Source: Xestospongia bergquistia (Eukaryota; Porifera; Demospongiae; Haplosclerida; Petrosiidae). Taken from it: DNA of 64,000 bases. The notes under the pieces were generated by a model. It worked only from the letters and a program-made list of their open reading frames with translations, was not told the origin of the DNA and did no database searches. The stretch covers positions 2,757,177-2,821,176 of the forward strand of contig OZ014419.1 of the NCBI GenBank assembly GCA_963965975.1, in the 5' to 3' direction. Position numbers and translations under genes: made by a program. Shown piece after piece: positions 35,105-46,265 of the stretch (within the stretch, counting starts at the first letter, position 1; every line of letters starts with the position of its first letter).

Positions 35105-35240
35105 ATATCGTACAGTTATTTATTAACTCCAGAATAGACAGTACCTATCAATCCTGTGTAGTAGGTAGTAGTGGTAATAGTAACATTCAGTGGTAGACCC
35201 AGTCTTGTTCAGGATTATCTGGTACTATGGTGAGGTGAAC
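35105..35240 (+). pseudogene. Short Sema-exon fragment right of the transposon
   Basis: Matches the end of the large Sema exon (INSRI then CVVGSSGNSNIQW) with an in-frame TAG directly after W (cagtggtagaccc at about 35187-35199). It ends at the same splice donor as other copies. It is the remainder of a further duplicate. Confidence 0.65.
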
Positions 35241-35419
35241 ACTGATAGTGCGACAAATTAGCTTTTATAGTGTGACATTAATGACACTTAATTAATAGTA
35301 CAAATAATGGACTAATGTATATTTCCTAGTCATTACTACAAGAAAAATATTCTAGCCACATATCAAGACAGACCAGCCTTTCTCTTATAACAGTTGACCT
35401 CTTTGGCTTCCATATTGCA

Positions 35420-38400
35420 ATGAATATGAAGATTGGTATCGTTTCTCTATTATTATTATTAATACTCCATTTGTTAGGAGTTGTAACTCAGTCTCCTTCT
35501 TTAACTCTATCTGGTAGTGTTAGCTCTCTAGCTGTTGGTGGAGATAGAGTGTTTGCTAGTACTGGTAATACTGTCTATCGACTTTCATCTGATCTACAAC
35601 AACAACAACAGGAACCATTGTGCAATGATATAGTGAGATTAGCTGCTACACAGGATGGTCAATGGTTGGTAGTCTGTTGTACTGATGGCTCTTGTTCAGC
35701 TCTTAATGGATCAGATCTCAGTGTTACTAACATAGTTGACTCTAATGTACTCCCACTCCCTGGTGTTCAAGCTAGTGATAAAATTGCTGTGTTCACTGTT
35801 CCTGTTAGTGGAGGAGAAAGTTTCTACACTGGGACTTTTGTTGATAGTGCTAATCGTATCTATTTTCGTCAATATGGGTTTGCTGGTAGTTCAATATCAA
35901 GATCATTAGAGGAAGTTGCTTATCAATCAGGTGGTGATCGAGAATGTTATGGTGGTTTCTACCAGTTTGGATATGCTTACTATATAGTACTAGATACAAC
36001 TAGTGGTAGTGATGAACTTCGTATTATTAGAGTATGTAACAGTACTGCTGACAGTGGTAATATTGATTTCAATAATCAATATGAAGTGGTATTAGGTTGT
36101 GATGGAAATACTTTCTTTGCTCCCACTATCAAAGGTGTATCAGTGTTAAATGGAGAGACATTACTGATAGCAATAACACCACAGGGTTCACCTAGTAGAG
36201 TCTGTTCCTATAATCTTACAGTTATTAACTCCAGAATGGACAATGCTTATCAGTCCTGTGTAATAGGTAATAGTGGTAATAGTAACATTCAGTGGGGGAC
36301 CCAGTTTTGTTCGGGATTATCTGGTACTATGGTGAGCTAAATTATGACATATTTAACATATTTAATTGTTCTTTCTTTTTATAGTGTGATATTAGTGGTA
36401 CATTTCCAGCAGTAGGTGCTACTGATGTTCTTTCTTCTAACAATATTATTACTAACACTACAATAAGTAATGGACTAACATCTATTCTTGGACTGACTGT
36501 AGATGATGTCGACTTCATTTATATTGCATTCTCTGATAGTAACAAACACTATATTAACAAGGTCAGAGATATATACTATACTCTAGTTGATGTGTTAATT
36601 TGTTCTCACAGTATTTGTGGGATAATGGAAACCTTAGTCTTATTACTGAGGTTAAGATGTCTAGTTCAATAACTAGACTTACCTGGTCAGAAGGTTCAGA
36701 CTATATATATGGTATTAAAGGAACTACTGATGTAAGTACTAGTATATATATATTGTACTATATAACATAATGTTTGTTGATAGGTAATTGGTTTAAAGAT
36801 AGAGGAGTGTACTAGTGCTACTAGTTGTAATGAGTGTGTTAGTCTGGGTAATCCACTATGTGGTTGGTGTGTAGTTGAAGGTAAATGTTCTCGTAGACCT
36901 TTCTGTCAGGACATTGATATACAAGGACGATTCTTGAGTCAAGGGAATAGTGATAATTGTATTAATACAATTGCTTTTGTTCCACCTCAATTTGTACTGG
37001 AGTTAGAATCAATACCATACCAGGTACTGTTAAATGAACCATTTTCTTTTTAATATCTCTCTCTCTCTTTAGATTGACTTAACATTTTCTCCTGCTGGTC
37101 CTCCTCCTAAGTTATCGGGAGAGGAGTATTTCTGTGTATTTAATAACACATCTCTAAATATTGAGATATTAAGTCCATTACAAGTAAATGGTACTAGTGC
37201 CACTTGTCAAGTAGATAATGTCATATCTCAAGTCACTGATATGCAACTAGGTAAAGTACATCATTGATTACTAACTGTCTTTTAATGTTCCTCTTCTAGT
37301 TACTAACTTTCATATCTACAGTAATCATACTGGTGTGAAGTTCTTTATACATACTGACCATTATATCTTCTATAACTGTTCTGTTACTACAAAGTAAATC
37401 TATAATACAGTTATGTGTTCCTTTAATGAATAATAACAAACAAAATTAGGTCTTGATTTTTATAGACATACATACATTTTGTTCCTCATACATGTATGAA
37501 TTTAATGTATTATTTATCCTAACTTAGTATTGTTACAATAATCGTTATTCATACATTTGTAAGTTATGGTTTACAATAATTAGAGCAATGGAAAGAATGA
37601 ATATAATTATTTCATATACTAACTAACACACACCTGATGACTATAGTGTTTATATATTTATAATAACATTCCCATTCTCATGACAAGTGCTTTGAAATGA
37701 ATTATTCATATATAAAATAAACACAATTTGGTTAGATAGCTTACTTGAGCTTTTGCTAATATTTCTCAACTCTTTCATTTCAGATGTAGTCCTTGTGTGT
37801 CAACAGATGGTATATGTGGATGGTGTCAGTTAGATTTTACATGTACTGGAGATAACTCTACTTGTACTGGAGGAGATGATAACTGGATAAGAGTAAGACC
37901 CTATAATATAAAAGTATAATTATTACTAGTACATTTTATCACAGATAACTGATGAGGAGAATTCCACTGATATCTGTCCTCTACTACGACCTCCCTTATA
38001 TGGTGATAGCTATAGTCAACCAGTTAGTGTGAGCAAGAACCTACAATTGAGAACTCTTAATACTATGGTAAGTATATCATAATTACGTGTATGATAAGAA
38101 AGCAATCTAAAAATGTATATACTACAAATCTTTGATAGATTAGTAGGAGAGATATAAATGTTATGAAAAGTTCAGGAAATAAGCTTTGGTAATATAGACA
38201 GGTGCACTCTGTTATTCTAGTTGGATAGAAAATAGTTTGATGTCAAGATTTTGAAGTCACATCACATTGTTTAGATGTATTTTTAAGGCCTCATATATAG
38301 TGGATGTCTTATTGGTCATAAGTACACTCACTAAACAAACTAAAAGTATCCATCATGTTACATTAGAAAAAGAATATGATTTATAAAAAAAGTGCTTTCT

Positions 38401-41400
38401 TCTCTCTCTCTGTCTCTCTCTCTCTTCCTCCCCCTTTCTCTCTATTCAGACTAGTGGTATAACATACCAATGTGTATTTGGTAACATGTTTAGAACTGGC
38501 ATACAAACTGGTGACAATATTATTACATGTAATATACCCAGTGGTCAGGAGGTAAGTATATTGTATTATTAGAAGATATGTCATTATATTATTACAGTTG
38601 TCATTTAGTGGAGGTCATACTCAGACTCAAACCCATCCTTTCATTCTCAGACAGATCTCTAATACCAAATCATATGATATAGAGACTACTACTGGAGACA
38701 CTATTAATGGTAAGTCTAATATATAAAGTAAACTGCTGAGTATTCTGTCTCATATATAGTGGTCCTATATAATTGTCCTACACTGGGTAATGGTTGTTCT
38801 TTATGTCTAGCTCAGAACATTAACACTGGATTTGATTGTATTTGGTGTGATAGTAATATGTGTAGTGAGAGGAGTGTATGTACTAATAATATAGTCACAA
38901 TGAATGGAGACTGTCCTAATCCTGTCATCACTAACTTTACTCCTACAAGTGGTCCTCCTCAAGGAAGAACTCGTGTTACCATAAATGGCACCAATTTGGG
39001 TACCCAGTCCTCAGAAATCCTCTCTGTTACCCTTGGCAGTAGGACATGTACCTCTAACTCAGATCTGTATGTACCTGGTAGGAGGATAGTATGTAGTATT
39101 ACTCCTGATGATAATAATACTGTAACAAGCAATGTAATTATAAATGTGATAGTGAATACTACTGCACCTCAACCTAAGACAGCTGTCAGTAGTACCCAGT
39201 TCCAATTCCTGACCCCTACTATTCAGTCAGTGAATCCTACATTTGGTCCAGCCAGTGGAGGTACTCTAGTGAGAGTAGAAGGAACTAACTTGGACATTGG
39301 TAACAAAGAAGAGACCAAAATAATCATCAGAGAGTCCTCATCAAATAAGAGGAGAAAGAGGAACAGTCACTGTCCTGATATTGAGTGCAATATTATGTAA
39401 GTGTCAATGACTTACTATAATACACACTAGTATCATATAAGATTGGTTCTCTTCTCAGGAACATCAACTCAACTCAAATCCAATGTACTTCAGCTAATGT
39501 TTCTTCTGTTAATTGTACCAGGACTATAATAGTGTCAGTAAATGAAGCAGAATTTAGTAATTCAGCAGTGACATATCTTTATAAACCAGATCTCACATTT
39601 AGTTCACTGATTCCTCAAATAACTATACCAGCGTAAGTAGAGTACATTATGAGACTAAGTTATGTGTTGTCTGTTATACAGTGGAGGCATAAAGTTGAAC
39701 TTTACTGGTACTAATGTAGATGTAATCCAATCTCCTAAGATCCGTATCACTGACTCTAGATTTCTTACTACCACTGAGGTATGACTAATATACTAGTTTA
39801 ATGTAATCGCCTGACTTCTCTCTCTTATAGCAATGTGTTAATGTTAGTAGTACTAAACTACAGTGTATAGCTCCTCCTATTAGTGGAGTTAATATCACTA
39901 GTGCCATTGATACTACAGTGACTTATACATTGATACTAAATGGAGTTACTTCACCAGGCAGTGACCTCAGACTTACTCTCAAACCAAATCCTATTTTCAA
40001 TGGTATAACTAATATGGTCCATCGTACAATAATAATTAGACAACATCCAGTTAAACTTGAGATTTCAGTAAGAGTCATGGACATAATTGATATATTTAAT
40101 ATTATATTTGTGTTTAGGGAGGAAACATTGACTCTGTAGATCGTTCAGAGATAAGAATATTTGTTGGTGAAGAGGAATGTATTCTAACAACCACATCTCC
40201 TACAGTGAGTATTTATAGTTCTCTAACTATTGTACTTACTTTATTTCTTTATTTTTTACTTTATTTCTATTTTATTTCTTTATTTATTTTAGAATATTGA
40301 GTGTATACCACCTACTAGAACTACACCTACAATATTGCCAGTTAAAGTGAGTACCTCATTAAATATTAAGTAGTATATGTAGTAAAATATTGAGCAAATA
40401 CTTTACTTGTAAAAAAATTAAGCTTGATTTCATTTTAATGAACAAATAACAATTGGAGTTTTCAGTAAGGCTCAATAAGCATAATAAAAGACTTCTTCCT
40501 ACATATATTTAAACTTTCAATAGTAATGTTAATATTTGTTTTACTATTAGGTTTTTGTTGGAGAAAATCTTGTCTTCCCACATGAAAATGACAAAGGAGC
40601 ATCACAGTGGATGATTACCTACCAATTAAACTCATCATTTAGTTCACTGATTCCTCCAATAACTATACCAGCGTAAGTAGAGTACATTATGAGACTAAGT
40701 GACGTGTTGTCTGTTATATAGTGGAGGTATCAAGTTAAACTTTACTGGTACTAATGTAGATATAATCCAGTCTCCTATGATACGTATCACTGACTCTAGA
40801 TTTTCTAGTACCACTGAGGTATGACCAATATACTAGTTTAATGTAATCACCTGACTTCTTTCTCTTACAGCAATGTGTTAATGTTAGTAGTACTAAACTA
40901 CAGTGTATAGCTCCTCCTATTAGTGGAGTTAATGTGATTAGTGCCATTGATACTACAGTGGCTTATACATTGGTACTACATGGAGTTACTCCACCAGACA
41001 GTAGTCAGTCTGAGTTCAGACTTACTCTCAAACCAAATCCTACATTCAATGGAATTGATTTTAATGATCGTAATGTTGATTTAGGAGATAGTTCACAGAC
41101 TATTAGGATAAGAGTCAGTGTCTCCATTTAATGTATTTATATATTTTATCACATTTGTTTATAGGGAAGTAATATTCAATCTGTGATTAGTTCAGAAATA
41201 AATGTGAAAGTTGGTTCTGAGGAATGTAGAATTGAGTCTCTATCAAATAAAGTATGAATGATGTAATATGTATTGATATCAAGTGATATATATCTCAGAT
41301 CATAGCATGTATACCACCAGTTAAATATCAGTATACAGTTATAAATGTTACTGTAAGTATATATATATCATATTTCCTATTGTTCATTTCCACTTTATGT

Positions 41401-41909
41401 TTAGGTTCAAGTTGGTAGTTATTTAATATTTCCCAGTAATTCTACTGATATTATCAATTGGACTCTTATTTATGGCAGACAAGAAGATAGTTCTTCAATT
41501 AGTGGTGCAGTAGTTGGTGGTATTATTGGAACAGTAATAATAATTGTTATAGTTGTTATTGTTATAGTGATATTGTGGTATCAAAATAAATTAAGAAGAA
41601 AAAAGAATAACTCAGCAAAGTAAGAAACAGTGAAATTTACTATCAAGTTAATTCTTATATCATAGTGTTATTGGAGGAAATGAAATAGTTAAAATAAATC
41701 CTAACATAGTGTATCAGGACAGTACTGGTGTTTTCCCTTCTCAATTCAACCCAGCCTATATCACAAGCAGTGATATACATACATATGAGGAGTTACCTTA
41801 CTCAATTGGACTGGATACTAACACTGAACCTCCTCCTCTACCACCAGATAGACTACCAGAGACAGTTACAACTGATAATAATAATGATGATGATGATGAC
41901 TATATATAA
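35420..41909 (+). CDS. Sema-PSI-IPT transmembrane receptor with short tail (plexin/MET-like ectodomain)
   Basis: An apparently intact gene of about twenty exons whose joins all keep frame. The signal peptide (IVSLLLLLILHLLGVV) leads into a Sema propeller: VSSLAVGGDRVFASTGNTVY, LVVCCTDGSCSALNGSDLS, GYAYYIVLDTTSG, RIIRVCNSTADSG, RVCSYNLTVIN. It is followed by PSI domains (CNECVSLGNPLCGWC; CVSTDGICGWC; CSLCLAQNINTGFDCIWC) and IPT/TIG repeats (VITNFTPTSGPPQGRTRVTI; IQSVNPTFGPASGGTLVRVE; SLIPQITIPAGGIKLNFTG, the last module duplicated). A KRRKR furin-like site lies at 39347-39361. One transmembrane helix (IIGTVIIIVIVVIVIVILWY, about 41520-41580) and a stop-transfer LRRKK come next. The cytoplasmic part is only about 90-100 residues, with PPPLPPDRLP and TYEELPYSI, ending acidic (DDDDDYI). 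Neither a plexin GAP domain nor a kinase follows. It is probably a cell-surface adhesion or guidance receptor; ligand unknown. Confidence 0.85.
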
Positions 41910-42895
41910 GTCATTAGATGATTGCTTTTTATTTTGTTAGTTGTTAATCATATGACAACATATTAATGTTAATAAATATGTCTGTTAGTTGTTATATGTC
42001 AATACTTTAAAGAATATTAACATATAACATTTATATACAATTTATGAAAATATATAACAATAGTGATGATTATTAAGTCTGTGTATAATTAATACAAATA
42101 AAGTGATCATTTCTATATCAAGTACTATATCATGATATATAAGACAATTAATTATCATAAAAGTCTTTACTTGATTTCAACTTTTATTACATGTATGTAG
42201 TAATGACACTATTACTGTTATCTTGTTTATAATTAAATGAACTGAGACATGTTAAATATAAATATGAAATTCAAATTTGTCATCAATTGACTTCTTCATG
42301 TTTGTTCCTCTTTATATATCTCCTCCTTAAAATTCTTTGTTTCCTTTGTATCCTCTCTATAAAATACTCTATGACCCTATTATATTGAAATCAATCACAT
42401 TACTCTATTTATTTATAGTCATCTAAAGAACATATAAGTTAACACTGTAGCTATTATCTTTAACTATTAACTATTTGGTAACTTTTTTCTATTAAAAAAA
42501 GTTGACAATCATAGACTTACATGATTATTACTGTCTCTAGATACAAATTAAGGAAATAAGTTTGAAAGGAGCCAGGGAATATTATAGTAATGTCATCAAT
42601 GATATATTGGAAGGGACATTGTTAAGAATGAAGTGGCCAGCATCTTCTATATCAGTGAAGACATTTCTCAGGGCTTCAGTTGACAATGAGGTGTCATTAT
42701 TATTAAAATATCTTATATTGACAGTGCATATCAATTAACAATTAGTTTGTGGGTATGTTTTTGATGACAAAAGATAAGTTGGTGCATTTCCCTTCTGTTT
42801 AATATTATTATCAATTGCTGTATAAACTCATATGACTTCATTCTTTTATGAACATTATTACACTCTTCTCAATAACAGTTGGTGACCTTTTCTAT
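41910..42895. other. 3' flank of the intact receptor and upstream flank of the next unit
   Basis: No gene is supported. 41910-42225 matches 51601-51945 in direct orientation. 42225-42770 matches 51945-52335 in inverted orientation. A conserved upstream module lies at about 42630-42790. Confidence 0.75.
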
Positions 42896-42901
42896 GTGCA
42901 T

Positions 42902-43116
42902 TATGAATAAGACAAAAATGAGTGTTCTCTCTCTTTGGTGACATTCCATTTGTTAATAAGTGTTGGAGCTCAGCCTCCTTTCACTCTTCCATCTGGTAGC
43001 TAGTGTAAGCTCTCTAACTGTTAGTGGAGATAGAGTGCTTGCTATTACTGGTAATACTGTCTACCAACTATTATCTGATCTACAACAAAAATTATCCAAT
43101 CAGGTACTGAGGCTGG
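42902..43116 (+). pseudogene. Truncated receptor leader fused to Ca2+-pump sequence
   Basis: A leader ATG at about 42905 is followed after twelve codons by TGA, where the intact gene continues in frame. A later frame (42960-43208) reads VSSLTVSGDRVLAITGNTVY and SNQVLRLVADD, and passes directly into pump sequence (KTCLIRFNPKS). It is the N-terminal quarter of a Sema domain, broken by a rearrangement at about 43116. Confidence 0.75.
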
Positions 43117-43976
43117 TTGCTGATGATAAAACTTGTCTCATACGGTTCAATCCAAAATCAATGTATTCTTTCAATTATTCTCTTGTTTGCTGGACCCACT
43201 CTTTTTGATATTAATGATGGATCTACCCTTTTTGCAGAGCCCACAGAACATTTCACAGTCATCTTTAATACTTTTGTTTTTTTGCAAATTTTTAATGAAT
43301 TTAATGCTCTTAAGGTCCATGGCGAACAGAATGTCTTCACTAACATTCACACTAATTATATCTTTATTGATATTGTAACAATGCAATTTATTCTCCAAAT
43401 TCTCTGGATTGAGGTACCTGAACTGAACACACATGTTTTCAAAACAACTCACCTCACTCCTGATCTGTGGTTGTGGTGTATATTCCTTGGATCACTAGAG
43501 TTAGTTTGGGGTCAAATAATCACAACGATTCCTGTTGAAGAATTCCTGCCTCTTACACTCACTTTCCACCTTGGACAATTAGAGAAGAACAGCAAGGTAT
43601 TCTATCATGTAGAGTAGATGATAAATAAGCTTATGTCTTTGGCTTAGTTAGGTCAAATGTGAGGAATAATGCTTTTTTATTTATTTGAATGCTCTTATGT
43701 TACTTTCTAACTTCAGATGATGACAATGATGACATTGATTGGGAGTTTGATGATAACAGAGCACGTCTCTTGTGGTCACAAGTATGTGTGAATTTTTAAA
43801 AAAATCATTCTCACTCACTCATTCTTAGATTCGTGTTGTGAATGCCTTCAAAGCTGGATTGGAAACTAATGATAAAATTCTACTCTCTCAACTTCCTCAA
43901 TATACCTATACTCCTAGAGCTGCACGCTATCATGCAGACAAGTCTCGTAAAGACCAAACTGAAAGTGAAGTTTAGT
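43116..43976 (+). pseudogene. Partial Ca2+-ATPase (PMCA) copy, internally deleted
   Basis: It begins with about 45 bp from the acidic/basic insert region of the intact pump (TCLIRFNPKS, near 24570-24610). It then jumps, with about 3.3 kb missing, to the exon reading [14 protein letters not shown] (intact 27915). It continues through helices 8-10 ([20 protein letters not shown]) and, past the retained introns, to the tail. The calmodulin-binding segment has lost about nine codons (LLWSQ then IRVVNAF). The catalytic core is absent, so no pump can be made. Intron retention shows a DNA-level duplication. Confidence 0.88.
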
Positions 43977-45390
43977 GATAAAGACACTACAAAACAACTA
44001 GGACTTATTAATAATATTATTGTTTTTGCTCTGTGTCTTTTAGTATTATTATTTGCATATGGTTATAATTTTATGTTTGCACAACAAGTGTACTTATTAC
44101 TACTATGTGTCATTGTGATTGCTATGCTATATAATGTATGCCTGTCATTAGTATTGCTGTACATGTGATTGCTCTTGTCTGTAATGATTTATTATGAGAA
44201 TATGATTGTGAGATAAACTTGTGTGTTATTTGTACAGGTAGATATATATTGTAATGAAAGGTCTTCAGAAAAAATGACTATAAAATAAAAAGAGAGGAAT
44301 CATCAATAGACACTTAATTTCTATCTGTACCTTTAGCATCTCAAAGACCTACAAGGACTGTTGAGATTACAGGCAACACTACATTGACTTAATACTACAG
44401 ATCTGTAATAATTCATTTAATTTATCACAGCACCATATCTATACAAATTTAAATATTTAAATACATAATTAGAATTCTATAGAGGAAGACAGGACATGCA
44501 CTGACTCCATGACAATATATTTTGTACATTTACATTGAGAAGCCAATATAATGTCACCCTGTTTGCATTTATTAGTGAAACATACACACTTCATACTAGC
44601 TAGAATATATACATATTATTGTATGACTAAAGTGATCATATGGAGAAAATACTTTGTAGTTAGAAAGTTATTTTCCATTTACATGTATATATTCTGTATT
44701 AAAGGTCAATATATTGTAAATGATAGTGAGACTTCAAATTCAATTGTACTTACCAGTAGTTACAGTACTCTTTGATCATTAAGTGTAGAAAATAAATGTA
44801 TGTGCTAATACACTATAATGAACAGGATTATACTCAAAATTATATGACAGATTTAACATCTTAGAAATTTCTAGTGTATTATTAATAATTATAAGTAAAC
44901 TCACTTTGAATAATCAGTATCAAAATAATACTTAAAGAATATATCATTATTATTTTTATCTGACTGTAATTTAAAATAAAGAGAAAATTAGTATCTTCAA
45001 TTATTCACAACGGATACAAAATTTCCTGAGAGATGTACATTTAGAAGTGCTAACTTTTCTAGGATAGTTTAGAATGTTACATCATGAAAGATTGATTAAC
45101 TATATACTAGTTAACTGTTAAGATATAATACAACTTTTTGTGTTTTTTTAAAGAAAAAACTCAAACAAAAAGAATCATAAAGTACATAACTTGCATGGCA
45201 TTGATTCTAACTCCAGTACAAAGTGAGGTATATAGTATATATATAAGGTGTACTATTACTTACATAATAATGTCCCCTGGGACATATTGGAGGGGCATGT
45301 GGATTATAGAGTAGAGCATAGTCAAGAAGAAGTGGCCAGCATCTTCAATACCAGAGAAGAGCTTACCAGACTTCTCAGTTGATAATGAGG
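43185..45390 (+). repeat. Segmental duplication, copy B
   Basis: The second copy of the segment at about 27905-30060 contains pump 3' exons, introns and spacer. After 43977 no gene is supported. Small insertions and deletions are scattered through the alignment. Confidence 0.85.
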
Positions 45391-46075
45391 TGTTGTTGTC
45401 ACTGCAAAATATCTTGTGCTGAAAGTGCATCTCAAATATTAAAATTATTAGTATAATCTGCTCCTATTTTTAGTAACAAACAATTGTCTTTCCAGTGGAC
45501 TAACTATATAGAGTATGGTTATGTTTTTGATGACAAATAATAAGAAATTTTTCAGTAATTCATAGGAAAGAAAATAAACCTTTCCTATTATTCATAATAA
45601 CAGTTGGTGACTGTAATATTTCATATGTCAAGAGTTATGAGTCAATGACATTATCAACTTTTAATAGCAATGTGTATCAAGGTGGTTTCTACCAGTTTGG
45701 ATATGTTTACTATATAGTACTAGATACATCTAGTGGTAATGATGAACTTTGTATTGTTAGAGTATGTAACAGTACAGTTGACAGTGGTAATATTGATTTC
45801 AACAATCAATATGAAGTTGTATTAGGTTGTGATGAAAATACTTTCTTTGCTTCCACTATCAAAGGTGTATCAGTGTTAAATGGAGAGACATTACTGATAG
45901 CAATAACACCACAAGGTTCACCTAGTAGAGTCTGTTCCTATAATCTTACAGTTATTAACTCCAGAATGGAAAATGCTTATCAGTCCTGTGTAATAGGTAA
46001 TAGTGGTAATAGTAATATTCAGTGGGAGACCCAGTCTTGTTCAGGATTATCTGGTACTATGGTGAGGTGAACACT
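45391..46075 (+). pseudogene. Sema-domain fragment of unit B
   Basis: Near-identical to 31518-32197, with a single Sema exon at 45645-46070 (GGFYQFGYVYYIVLDTSSG ... SNIQWETQSCSG). The exon runs past the usual donor into a stop, and the sequence then continues as the 5' flank of the broken receptor copy. There is no leader, PSI or membrane segment. Confidence 0.75.
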
Positions 46076-46265
46076 CAGTGAATTAGCTTTTTATAATGTG
46101 ACATTAATGACACTTTACTAATAGTACAAATGTAATGGAGTAATGTATTTTTCCTGGTCAAAATAAACATTACTACAAGTGAATATTGTAGTGGCTTATC
46201 AAATCAGGCCAGACTTACCCTTATAACAGATGACATCTTTGGTTTCCCTATTTTCATGAAGTGCA

